NCBI GenBank assembly: GCA_964016985.1
Contig: OZ024824.1
Coordinates: forward strand, 120,424,951 to 120,488,950
Length of the DNA stretch: 64,000 nucleotides
DNA from: Anodontia alba
Lineage: Eukaryota; Mollusca; Bivalvia; Lucinida; Lucinidae
Reading direction: 5' to 3'
Below, one piece after another: positions 48,637-58,110 of the stretch. A model generated the notes under the pieces. It did not search any database, was not told the origin of the DNA, and worked only from the letters and a program-made list of their open reading frames with translations. The position numbers and the translations under genes were made by a program. Position 1 is the first letter of the stretch, and each line of letters starts with the position of its first letter.

Positions 48637-49096
48637 TTGGCACATGTCAGTGGATATGCTTTCTCACGTTGCGGCTCAGATGTTGGGTGTCTGTTAGTTT
48701 GTAATCACAGTAGACAGAAGTGTGATAGGAGAATGTTCTTCACAGAAACCTCATTCATTCATTTACCATACAGTTCTTCAGTGAAACATTTGTCATTGGC
48801 ATGTGGTTTCATCTTGAACTTGGTCATCAGGCATGTTATAATTCATTTATGTCTTGCTGTTGAGGCATGCGGTACTTTAATGAAGCCTCACTCATTAGGC
48901 ATGATGTATTTAAGTACTCATTTGCATAACAGTTGGATTTATGAATCTTTGTGATTTCTCCTGTGCATTTTTGTTATGCACACAGCATGGTTAAATTGGT
49001 TTTGTTGTGGAATTTTGCTGCAGTAATTGTCGCTTGGATTTGAAACTTGGATTAATACTGACATGATTGGCTTTCAGTGTTCTTATTCTACTGCAG
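48637..49096. other. Intron sequence, nothing recognised
   Basis: Open frames run through it on the + strand and into the exon at 49097, but without coding character before the acceptor TATTCTACTGCAG. Confidence 0.5.
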
Positions 49097-49990
49097 AGTC
49101 TGGTCCAGCTATATTACCTGGAGCCTCCAGCCTGGTAGTTGACCCAAAAGAGGGATCATCAGTTGATGAAATACCTCTAGTAGATCTCTCAGATCCAGGT
49201 GTTCCTGTTTCTGAATCCTCAGAGGACAATGAAGTTGTGGTTAAGTCTGCTGAAGATAAAGTAAACAAACTTGCAAATTTAGCTCAGCAGATCGAGAGTT
49301 TTGATCCAGTATCTGTCTTCAACAGCACTAAAGATTCCTCTGCCCATGAGCAGGCAGATAAAACTGAAGAATCAGCCTTATTTTCAAAGGATATTAATGA
49401 TGAAACATTAATTGATGATCTTATTCAGGACACTGTTACTGATAGTGACTCTGTAGAGAAAGGTGAGGAAATACCTACTGATGAAAATAATAAATCAAGC
49501 CATGAGCCTAATGGTTTGTCAGAAAGCTCTGTGAAAGATCAAAATTGTGTTGATGCTGACTCTCCACACTGTGAATCAGATAAAGTCATTGTATTGGATA
49601 AAGGTGCTAATGAAAATGTAAGAGGGTTAGATAATACTCAGATTGATGGAAATAGTGTAAGCGAGAAAAAATCAAAGAGAGAAATTGCTAATCGTAAAGA
49701 TGTTGTAAATGAGCAACCTAAAAATGAAATTTCTGTATCAACAGCTGAGGTTATTGGCAATGATTTAGAAGGAGCTGCTAATGGCGCTATGAGTGGGAGC
49801 ACAGAGTCGGAAGGTTTCAATGAAGAACAAAACCAAGAAGAACCTGCTGAGGCTTATGACACTGCAATAGTAACAGAACAAGTTAAAGCAAAAGAGCAAA
49901 ATGCCCCTATTGAAAAGAAAACAGATGCTGTTAAATCAGAGTCTCCTACAAAGGCTGCCAAGAGCAAGAGAAAAGAGGACAAAAGCATTG
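49097..49990 (+). CDS. Large exon of an acidic, Ser/Glu-rich protein
   Basis: The acceptor TTATTCTACTGCAG ends at 49096 and the donor AGCATTG then GTAAGT follows 49990. The 894-bp exon is open throughout in one frame (298 codons), phase 1 at each end, so it fits the exon at 36993-37202, whose spare G completes a Glu codon. The product is very acidic and polar, for example EIPLVDLSDPGVPVSESSED and KEQNAPIEKKTDAVKSESPT, with few hydrophobic residues apart from KVNKLANLAQQIESFDPVSV, which could be a short helix. The last 30 residues are Lys-rich (SPTKAAKSKRKEDKSIG). No enzyme motif, signal peptide, membrane segment or Cys pattern is visible, so a disordered scaffold, adaptor or nuclear protein is possible. 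I do not recognise the family. It is the longest repeat-free open frame in the window. Confidence 0.8.
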
Positions 49991-50034
49991 GTAAGTAAAA
50001 TTCATTATGTACATAAGCTAGGCCATGAGGAAAC

Positions 50035-50245
50035 CATAGCTTTAGATAAGTGGCGGCTAACTGCATAAATAATTTTTTCATTTTTCTATCAAAAGACATG
50101 TATGGGTACTCATTAGAAGTGCCTCCGCAAGGTTTCGGGTGCTCATTAGAAGCACCTTATCGAGGCATAGCTAATGAGTACCCACAACATACATTTTCAT
50201 AGCGAGAGAAATGAAATATCAGTAGTTTTTGGTTTATCTGCAGCT
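50035..50245. mobile_element. Family A MITE with a repeated arm
   Basis: CATAGCTTTAGATAAGTGGC to TTATCTGCAGCTATG. The segment GGTACTCATTAGAAGTGCCT appears, then GGGTGCTCATTAGAAGCACC, before the complement, so one arm is partly duplicated. Confidence 0.65.
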
Positions 50246-50344
50246 ATGGGAAATATTATATTCTGCTATACCCAATAATTTTATAAGCAGTTAGCAAAGG
50301 TGCTGATTGCAGAGATTTGTAAGCTAATGTGGGCCTTCATTGTT

Positions 50345-50578
50345 CACATATTCCAAAGGCATTTTTACCTGTTGGGCAAATTTAGCAGACAGCAAACTGA
50401 TGATATTTTATTGTTTTTTTTTTTTTTTTTTTTTGTTTTTTTTTTTTTGTAGAAAATAGGATCTGACACTTCATGCAAGTTGTAGGAGACAACGCATGAA
50501 GTGTCAAATCCTATTTTCTAAGAAAAAATCTTTCAAAATATCATCTGCTGAAATTTTCACCCTGTCTGCAAAGTGTTA
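50345..50578. mobile_element. Family G MITE with poly(T) expansion
   Basis: GGGCAAATTTAGCAGACAGC to CATCTGCTGAAATTTTCACC; the stem CACTTCATGCAAGTTGTAGG with CGCATGAAGTGTCAAATCC. A T-rich tract of nearly 40 bases fills the left arm. Confidence 0.7.
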
Positions 50579-50582
50579 GCCA

Positions 50583-50778
50583 GGGCCCAGTTGTTCAAAG
50601 CTAACGACGTCGTTAGTTAACGATTCGTTAAAATTTACATTGAGTGATGCAGTGCAAAAGCTACTCACATTTTTCAGCAAAAAATATCAGAATATTGTGT
50701 ACTGAATCTGCTAAAACAGTTAACGAAATGACCCTTAACCAGCTCGTTAAGCTAACGACGCTTTGAACAACTGGGCCC
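50583..50778. mobile_element. Family F MITE (one inner arm deleted)
   Basis: GGGCCCAGTTGTTCAAAGC to GCTTTGAACAACTGGGCCC are perfect ends. Inside, GAGTGATGCAGTGCAAAAGC shows that the first GAAAAAATGTGAGTAG arm has been lost. Confidence 0.8.
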
Positions 50779-50879
50779 AGAGTATTATATGTTGAAACTT
50801 CCCTGGATAGTATTTTTTTCCTTGCTTGCAGTGTTCTGGCATAAAGCTATTCTTATAAACACTGCAAATATATTTTCAG

Positions 50880-50941
50880 GACTGTCAAGTAAGACTGACC
50901 CTGAAGAAAGCCCAAATTCATTTCACTCGCTAATCTGTTGA
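50880..50941 (+). CDS. Candidate terminal exon of the acidic-protein gene
   Basis: The acceptor AATATATTTTCAG ends at 50879. The exon continues the phase-1 frame from 49990 (the spare G plus GA gives Gly) with LSSKTDPEESPNSFHSLIC and a TGA stop at 50939-50941. Its Ser/Glu/Asp character matches the previous exon. With 36517-36583, 36993-37202 and 49097-49990 the total is 1233 bp, an exact multiple of three, or about 410 residues. Against it, GTAAGA inside the exon (from 50889) could act as a donor, and 20 codons open by chance is not rare. Confidence 0.5.
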
Positions 50942-51074
50942 AGCAGACTAATATCCAAAAGTAACACACCATTCTTTCAATAACACAATTTCATAAATAG
51001 CAAGTGCTCAGGAAATATTACAATCACAAAACACAGCCCTCCCTTGGCACCAAAATAAGGAGAGATGAAGAACA

Positions 51075-51080
51075 AATAAA
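51075..51080 (+). terminator. Possible polyadenylation signal
   Basis: AATAAA lies about 134 bases after the proposed stop codon. Such hexamers are common in AT-rich DNA, so this only makes a 3' end here possible. Confidence 0.25.
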
Positions 51081-51205
51081 AACAACAAATGCCACATAGG
51101 AAACCACAGATGCATAAAGAAGATCTGCAACAGAGGAACCACCTTGGAAGTCAGTATAAAGCATAAAAGATGTAAAAAAGAAATAAGGTGTCACTACATT
51201 TGGTG

Positions 51206-51419
51206 TTAACCCTTGTCCTGCTGAACCCAGATACGCCTTGCCTTGGCAAAAAGTGTAGATCCAGATCATTTGGCTTCTGAAGAAGCCAACTGATCTGGAT
51301 CTGCACTATTTGCCATTTAGTTTGCAGATTTGTAACAACAACCTATATTAAGAAATCTGATTGGCTGAAATTAGAAGTGGGTGTTGCATTTTAATTTATT
51401 CAGCATGACAAGGGTTAAA
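51206..51419. mobile_element. Family D MITE (complete)
   Basis: TTAACCCTTGTCCTGCTGAA to TTCAGCATGACAAGGGTTAA; the hairpin GATCATTTGGCTTCTGAAG pairs with GAAGCCAACTGATC. Confidence 0.85.
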
Positions 51420-51754
51420 TACCATGTGGTGGCAGTGAAATGTCTTACCTTAATTCATTTTACTCGGGTCCTTTTGGATCATTGAGTTGATTTGGATTTG
51501 TTTAAAAATAGAATATCTCTTAACTGTGCTAAAGAAGTTTGAGCAGTGTTGCAGGTTGTATTACTGATCATGAACAGAATTGATAAAACAAAGTCTGCTA
51601 TTTTTATTTATTTGATTTTTTTTCTTTCTTCCAAAGGATTACTCTTTTGAGAATTCATTGTTAAAATTTAAAAAATTTAGAGTATGGTTATGCATAAAGG
51701 TATGCAATTATTTAGTTAAGTATGGCTCAAACTTCAGAATGACCCTATTTTCAA

Positions 51755-51970
51755 GCATACCATTATAACTATAAGGACAGACAGGCCAAATAGTGTAGAT
51801 CCAGATCAGACACCACAGAATGTGGCATCTGATCAGGGTCTACACTGTTTGCCACACATACAGCAATATTTTAGACACATTAAGAAGTGGTAGAATTGAC
51901 TATTAAAATTTTAGCACAAATATTCTAAGTCAATAAGTTGTCCTAACCCTAATGGTTATTATGGTAATAT
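51755..51970. mobile_element. Family B MITE
   Basis: TACCATTATAACTATAAGGA and the hairpin ATCAGACACCACAGAATGTG with GCATCTGATCAGGGTCTAC; the right end is AACCCTAATGGTTATTATGG. Confidence 0.65.
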
Positions 51971-52004
51971 GGACATAAAGCTATGGAAAAATTACTCTGG
52001 TCGC

Positions 52005-52095
52005 AGTTAAGGCCAAAAAAAAATACCTGGTTGCCCGACCGACCCTAATATTTTTCCACCGACCCCAGTCTTTTTTTCCAGGCCTCAAATATCAT
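52005..52095. repeat. ACCGACCC-type short dispersed repeat
   Basis: GCCCGACCGACCCTAATATT followed by CCGACCCCAGTCTTTTTTTC. A shorter relative (CCTACCGACACTATTTTTTA) precedes the E element at 55605. I have no family name. Confidence 0.4.
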
Positions 52096-52479
52096 TTTCC
52101 GAACTTTTGGTTAATTTTGGCAATTTACGTTTATTTCGGTAAGTTTCAGTACTGCTTGTCCATTACTGCAACAGCGATTCTGTTCCGTAGACCGTTATTC
52201 CCCAAAATGGCCGCGGTCATCCTCTCGGTTAATTTTAACAAATGTCTGCATTTTGTGGGCATTAAATGCTTGAACTGGTATCCCCATTCACTTCCTATGC
52301 ACAACATTTAGTACCTTAGCACTTTATTTGCGAGTTAGCAGTTTGTGCATCAAAATGGCAGTTCATATTTTTAAGTTCTACAGAACCTATTTAGTAATCC
52401 CTGCGTAGATTCTCATGGGTCTGCTCAGATAAGCCACCGGGCGACGGCACGCAATTCTGGGACATTCTCATTTTCAGTA

Positions 52480-52850
52480 TAGATTACAAAAATATAAGTG
52501 AAGATACCCAGAAGATGCAACAGTCATATTTCCTCGCCCCACATGAAGAAACCGCATGCTCGTAATGGTAACGCCACGAGAAATCGTGGCGGATACGGCT
52601 TAGAGAGAAAAACACACTAATGTTAGTTAAATTATAGAGCATTTTTAAGTCAGAAATGTATATGAAATTGGCATCTGTATGTATAAAAAATAGAACCAAA
52701 GCATTGAGACAGATAGGCCTATGCAAACTGTAGACTCAGATCAGATGCCGCAGAGAAAGAGGGAATGAAACTAGTTAGGGGAACAGGGAACATGGAAATT
52801 TGGAAACACTTTAAGGACAGTAAGACGTGCAACCAGTGAAGACTTAGATC
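52480..52850 (+). repeat. Diverged duplication, copy 1
   Basis: GAAGAAACCGCATGCTCGTA, GAAATCGTGGCGGATACGGC and GGGAACATGGAAATTTGGAA are matched in order at 54570-54940. The shared region includes a B-type half hairpin ATCAGATGCCGCAGAGAA. Confidence 0.65.
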
Positions 52851-53045
52851 ATCTTCCGATGCAAAGGCGGTCAGATTTTGCCGTTTGTGGTGACAAACAG
52901 GCATGTAAACTTCAATTCTTTGAGAGATTATAAATCTCTGGTTAAATACATCCCCCATTTCAGTGAAGGTTTAAATACGTTCTGTGGCATCTGATCTGGG
53001 TCTACACTGTTTGCTCAGGCCTGTCTGTCCGAATACGTAGAATAA
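52690..53045. mobile_element. Family B MITE interrupted at its hairpin
   Basis: AGACAGATAGGCCTATGCAA and CAGATCAGATGCCGCAGA on the left, and TTCTGTGGCATCTGATCTGG with TGTCCGAATACGTAGAATAA on the right, belong together. About 225 bp of foreign sequence (about 52756-52979) separates them; the same junction (GCCGCAGAGAA) exists in copy 2 at 54820. Confidence 0.6.
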
Positions 53046-53880
53046 GTACCGAAATTTGATCAAATCAAACCCCTTCAGAAATCATCCTGGACCCCCACCC
53101 ACCCACCCCGTTTCATGAAAAAAAAAAAGCTGTGTTCAACTCGTAAAATTCGTTATCAAGGCATATGCAATTAGACCCCTTTAAGTAGTAAAACCAAAAG
53201 AGTGAGGGCCTTACCCTGCATTTACCAGGGTATAAATGAATATTAATTACCTCCGATATAGAGGTGTAAGAGTTTACTCTAGCTAAAATAAGAAATAAAC
53301 AGAAACACTGGGTTTAGGTATCTGTAGACCATTTAATAAGCAAGCAGTAAGGTGAGTAAGCATGACACAGTTCAGTATTGAACATGAGGAAATGCATGCA
53401 ACAAATAAGAGTATTGAATCATAACTGCCAGTCTGTTAATATTCTAGAAACTGATCTCCTACATAATGTTACTCATCACAAGTGTCCACACAATAAATTA
53501 AATGAAAAGAATGAATGACTGTAACACCACATTGCATCTCTATCACAATACTAACAGCCAAGTTGTTTTAACCCCAAGTATCACTGTCATGTCTCTGATT
53601 GTTGGGCATCTATATTTAATCCATAATGAAAGAATAATGTCCTGGCAAGATACAGTATCTAGTTGCACACATACTGACTTGAATTTGAAATACACAATTT
53701 TGCACACAGTAACAGGAACACGAAATTCTGCTCAAATGGTCCATGTGAATAACTCAACTAAATCTAAGTACTAAACTACTAGAATAAAACAAAATTAACC
53801 TACATGTATATAAAAAAAAAAATAAAAATCAATATATATATAAATAAAAGAACAAAGCAAGCAAGATATCAGTGTGGAGG
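53046..53880. other. Unclassified stretch without supported gene
   Basis: A small hairpin GGGCCTTACCCTGCATTTAC with CAGGGTA occurs near 53210. The 90-codon frame at 53502-53774 is low in coding character. It contains a T/A-rich patch at 53800-53850. Confidence 0.4.
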
Positions 53881-53939
53881 GCGGGTAAGCAGAATTTGCA
53901 TCGCAAAAATACCACATATATCCGATGATGTTTGCAGCA

Positions 53940-54031
53940 GCGCGCCTGACTAGAAAGTGACGCTGATAAGCCCTGCTTCTGAAAGGCTGATTGGCTTAAT
54001 TTGAAAGCCCCTCGTAATCTGATTGGTTAAC
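53940..54031 (+). promoter_or_regulatory. Possible CCAAT-box promoter region
   Basis: Two CTGATTGG words (about 53987 and 54019) lie 10-45 bases upstream of the ATG at 54032, after a GC-rich patch (GCAGCAGCGCGCCTGAC). The same ATTGG words occur in family D elements, so they may be accidental. Confidence 0.25.
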
Positions 54032-54490
54032 ATGGACTCTTCTGAGAAAACAACAATGGGCTGCCAGCCCTTCAAAGTAATGGAACCTCCTGATGGTCAG
54101 AGCACAATCATTGCCGGCCTCGGTGGCTCAATTGGATGCGCCATCCGACTGGAGACCAGGAGGTCGCGGGTTCAACCCCCACCGAGGTCGGCAACATTCT
54201 TTCGTGGAGATTGATCATGAAATATTTTCTATGGTCATTCTCTCCCTTCTGCTGATTCAAGAAGGGCAGTTGTCAGTTTCTGGCGAAAGAATGTGCACAA
54301 TACTGGTTAACCGCTTAGAGGACTAAGCCTGCCCAGTAAACGTGTGGTTAGGTAAACTGACTGCGCTTGACATGACCCCATTGGGTTGACTGGGCTGTAA
54401 AACCGCAACACAAACAAGAGCACAATCAGAACACGTGGGGCCCCCAAAGGGGCTGAAAACCCAAGGCATGGGCAGCGCCATCCCATGTAA
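54032..54490 (+). pseudogene. Small ORF disrupted by a SINE1 insertion
   Basis: From the ATG at 54032 a frame of 26 codons (MDSSEKTTMGCQPFKVMEPP then DGQSTI) runs into a SINE1 at 54111. After the SINE and its target duplication the frame continues (RTRGAPKGAENPRHGQRHPM) to TAA at 54488-54490. The uninterrupted product would be about 46 residues. The FKVMEPPDGQST stretch faintly recalls the RVLxPPGG motif of Jupiter/HN1 microtubule-associated proteins, but with only a few matching residues I do not assign it. It could be a first exon, a retrocopy piece or chance. Confidence 0.25.
54111..54416 (+). mobile_element. SINE1, full length with 12-bp target duplication
   Basis: AGAGCACAATCA occurs at 54099-54110 and 54417-54428. 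The SINE includes a complete tRNA-like head (TGGCTCAATTGG and GGTTCAACCCC), body and the tail GGGCTGTAAAACCGCAACAC then AAACA. It defines the family as about 306 bp. Confidence 0.85.
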
Positions 54491-54559
54491 TTAATAACAG
54501 ATTAAATCATTAATCTAAACATTAGCACTGACATTCTTTTTACATTATCTATATATTGA

Positions 54560-54945
54560 GAACAATATGATTATCAAAATACCCAGAAAATGCAAGTCAC
54601 AAAGCAACATTAATTCCCTTACCCTGCATGAAGAAACCACGTGCTCATAGCGGTAACATCAGTGAAATCGTGGCGGGAAACCGCTTCGGGAGAAAAAGAA
54701 ACTTAATTTATAGAGCCTTTTCTCGTCAAAAATTCATACAAAACTGGCTGGCATTAAAAATTTAAAGAAGCTAAATATTGGGACAGATAGCCCTATGCAA
54801 ACAATGTAGACCCAGATCAGACGCCGCAGAGAACAAAAGGGAATGAGACTTATTTGGGGGAACAGGAATCATGAAAATTTGGAAAACACTTTTAAGACAA
54901 TAAGACCTGTGTGACCAGTGAATACTCAGATCAGCCTGTGAATCA
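54560..54945 (+). repeat. Diverged duplication, copy 2
   Basis: GAAGAAACCACGTGCTCATA, GAAATCGTGGCGGGAAACCG and CATGAAAATTTGGAAAACAC correspond to copy 1 with about 75-80 percent identity by eye. The offset is about 2.07 kb. It ends CCAGTGAATACTCAGATCAG. Confidence 0.65.
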
Positions 54946-55625
54946 GTCTTTACTGTTCGTATGAGCTTCTTTGGCCTCTGGGCTTTTCAAGATAGTCCTC
55001 CGAGTATATGCGTTTCTTAATTAAAGCCAGTATTGCTTTCTTCAGTAGGTGTCTTTCATAGGTATACCTGTATATTTATTTCACGGGTACTCCAGTATTT
55101 CGGTAAGTCGTGTGACCGCAACATTTGGCTGCAATTTCATCCAGAACCACAAAAAGGGATGACATTGTCCGCTTTTGGCCAGGCAGAGGAAGGGACAGTG
55201 AGAAGGCAAAAATCTCTAATTCGGACGAAACAAATACTCGACTGCTTGACTATATTTCAAAATATATGTGAAGTTGTAACTGTAAAGACAGTAGAGCTTA
55301 AAGTAAGCCAATCCCAAAGGATATGGCCTGCTCCTGTCATTCTTATTTAATTGGAGAAGATTTGTCACTTCACTGGTGTTGACTCAAAATTTGTGCTTGT
55401 CCGGAAATCACCTTGACATAGTTGAAGGTTGGTTTATTTAGTGGTGAAGATGCAAGTAAGCACAGCCTGGGATATTCATCTTTACCTTTTTATTATACCT
55501 TTAGAAAGATTAGAGGGAGACTAGCAAACAATATAAATCCTGATCAGAATGCTCTATGTAGAACAATCTAATCTGGGTGTATCAAAAAAAAAATAAAAGA
55601 AAAGCCTACCTACCGACACTATTTT
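54946..55625. other. No supported gene; a decayed hairpin at 55510-55580
   Basis: A 105-codon frame at 55033-55350 has no domain or splice-site support. A B-type hairpin remnant (AATCCTGATCAGAATGCTC with AACAATCTAATCTGGGTG) is seen near 55540. Confidence 0.4.
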
Positions 55626-56327
55626 TTAGCTCGCCTGTACGAAGTACAAGGAGAGCTATTGTAGTCACCCCGGTCGTTTGCGTTTGCGTTACCGTTCCCG
55701 TCACACTGCGTTAAAGTTTTTCAAATGCTTATATCTCAACAGTCACTCCTCACAGAGGCATCAAATTTGGAACTTAGGTACCTTGGAGGGTTTTCTGAGA
55801 TTCCAAGAGAATAAACCCCTGGGTTCATGCCCCTGGGTGGGGCTAGGGGTCAGAATCTAGGACACCTTTGTAATACTGTGTTAAAGTTTTTCAAATTCTT
55901 ATATCTTGACTTTCACTCCTCATAGAGCATTCATATTTAGAATTTGGGTACCTGGAGGAGTCTTCTGAGATTCCAAAAGAACATACCCCTGGGTTCATAC
56001 CTCAGGGTGGGCCTTGGAGTGGGGCTAGGGGTCAAAATCTAGGACACATTTGTAAAATCTTATATGCCTACAGGTTATAGACACAACTGGTTATACATCA
56101 GCTAACTATGTGACATCGGTTTAAGTGTAAGAGAGTGAAGGTCTTGGTGACCTACATTTTACGGTCCAGGTCACCTAGATTTCACGGTCCAGTGATTTTG
56201 CCTTATATCTTGAATACTATTTGTTGGATAAATGTCACACCTGGGATATTACTTCCATGTGACCCAATGAATGACCACTTACTATATCTAGGTCATTGTG
56301 ACCTATATTTCATGGTTCAGTGATTTT
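55626..56327. mobile_element. E-type element, left part
   Basis: It opens TTAGCTCGCCTGTACGAAGT then ACAAGGAGAGCTATTG. Two units of about 170-180 bp (GTTAAAGTTTTTCAAATGCT and CTGGGTTCATGCC) follow, then the first units of the GTGACCTATATTTCATGG array. It is cut at 56327 by the DIRS-like element and resumes at 62466. Confidence 0.7.
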
Positions 56328-56341
56328 AACTTCATAATACA

Positions 56342-56507
56342 TTAACCTATAGATAATGTGCTATTCTATTCTGTTTTCACACCTTCCACAGAAAAAACGA
56401 CCTTTCAGTTGTTAATTAAAGTCTTAAACCAGAAGGTCCCTTAGGCAGTTACCTGTGTGACGTAACTCTTCCCGCTCAATTGACCACGTGTCAGTTTCTT
56501 TTCTGTG
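56342..56507 (+). repeat. Left inverted terminal repeat of the DIRS-like element
   Basis: It begins TTAACCTATAGATAATGTGC and ends near TCAGTTTCTTTTCTGTG. Compared with the right repeat there are about three substitutions, for example TTCAGTTGTTAA versus TTCAGTCGTTAA and CCGCTC versus CCACTC. Confidence 0.85.
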
Positions 56508-56913
56508 GACAAAGAAATTCAACAAGGATTATTTACCTGTGATAGAAATTTGGATTATTTCTTTCCTCACGGATAAATTTATGTATCCTTGTGTTTCTTT
56601 TGTTTATTTATCACTCCTTTCACTTTCTGTGTTATTATCTAAAATTTTCAATTTTCGATTTCATGTATTTTTGACTGGTCTTTTTCCACATGCGTTTTGG
56701 CGACTCTCGCTATTCGGCACAACGCTCGTGCGCGATCGGTTCGATAGTCGTGTTTATATATGCAGAATATTTTTGTTCTTTTCGTTCCAGGTTATTCAGC
56801 AATTACGATATGTTTTTCCTGGACTTTTGTTTGCAGAGATCTTCAGTTGGCTAAAGATTCTCATGGTGGAGAAGCTGATTGTAAAGAACTTGTCAACCCT
56901 TGATGGGTTATAA
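56488..56913 (+). other. Open frame of 141-142 codons at the inner edge of the left repeat
   Basis: The frame overlaps the end of the left inverted repeat, where DIRS elements usually begin their first (gag-like) gene. The product is hydrophobic and Phe/Leu-rich (SFVYLSLLSLSVLLSKIFNF) and shows no zinc knuckle or other gag feature. The track start is a GTG. I regard it as weakly supported. Confidence 0.2.
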
Positions 56914-57015
56914 GACAATTCTTTACTGATGGGAGCCCCACCCCATATGGCTATACTGCCGGGATAAGACCCATCAAGGTGGCATCTTTGGGTACTTAGT
57001 ATCCTATAAAGTCTA

Positions 57016-57238
57016 AGTCCACCAGTCACCAGTCATCCAGTCACCAGTCACCAGTCAACCAGTCACCAGTCAATCAGCTTCACCAGTCACCAGTAAATCA
57101 GGTGCCAGTCAACCAGGCACCAGTCACCAGTCATCCAGGTGCCAGTCAACCAGTCACCAGTCACCCAGTCACCAGTCACCCAGTCACCAGTCACCAGTCA
57201 CCGATCAACCAGGCACCAGTCAACTAGTCTCCAGTCAA
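57016..57238 (+). repeat. CACCAGT minisatellite
   Basis: About 30 copies of a 7-8 bp unit (CACCAGT with AACCAGT, CATCCAGT and GTGCCAGT variants) form a 220-bp array inside the DIRS-like element. It is strongly asymmetric in C and A on the + strand and has very few G. Confidence 0.9.
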
Positions 57239-57279
57239 TAATTTAATTATTTTCTGGAAAGACTTAGTTTCTGACATAT

Positions 57280-58110
57280 TTCACCGGACAAAATAGTCAC
57301 GTATACTAACTTCCGGTCATTATGTCTAATTATTAAAAAAATTTTTCACTGGGCAAAGTATCAGTAATATTTCTGATACTTATACCCGGTCATATTATTA
57401 TATTATTTCTGATTTTTCACCAGGCAAACTTTTACAGAAAGTGTCTGGTCAATTTTTGCCTAATAATTAATTATCTTCGGGAAAAAGTTTCGAATACTTG
57501 TGCCCGCTCAGTTTTCATATATAATCTCCCTTTTTCATCGGACTAGAGTTACGAATACTACTATCCGATCAATTTGTCAAATTACTTGTAACTTTACCGG
57601 GCAACAGTTACGAATATTAGTGTCCGGTCATTGTGTCGGGTAACTAGTGTCAAAATAATGATTACTAATTCCCGAACAATCTATTATCGTTCATAGAGCT
57701 CCATTCACGTTTAAGTCAATGGATATAGGTTATTAAGTGAAATACATAATAACTTTTTATACAAAAAGATTCTGTACAGTCTTTCCCAAATCAGACTAGA
57801 ATTTTTAATATTCCATTGACTTATTATAGGTGTGTAATTCCATTAATATTTTAAATTAACTTATGTTTTATCTCTTTTATCCGCTAGAAAGAGTTAAACT
57901 TCCGACTATAACAAAATTCTTACCGGGCAGCAGTTCGTAGACTAGTGCCAGGTCATTCAAATGATGTTTTATCTCTTTAATTCGCTAGAAAGCGTTTAAA
58001 TTCCGGCTCTAACGAAAATTTCATCGGGAGGCACTTCGTAGAGTAGTGCCAGGTCATTCTAACGAAATTCCACCGGGCAGTAGTTTTGTAGACTTTGTGT
58101 CGGATTACTA
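57280..58110 (+). repeat. Array of diverged CCGGGCA hairpins
   Basis: Short inverted pairs of the form ACCGGGCA then TGTCCGGTC recur with about 60-70 bp spacing: 57283, 57346, 57418, 57476, 57536, 57595, 57932, 58022 and 58070. Loops of 20-30 bases commonly contain TACGAATACT-like words, and copies are followed by ATTTTGTC or CATTC. Copies are very diverged in the loops but keep the GGGCA/TGCCC pairing. This resembles selection on structure or an old tandem array. Confidence 0.55.

Noticed and set aside
49083..50099. Minus-strand frames under the large exon
   Set aside because: Shadows of the 49097-49990 exon; the + strand frame is longer and has matching splice sites.
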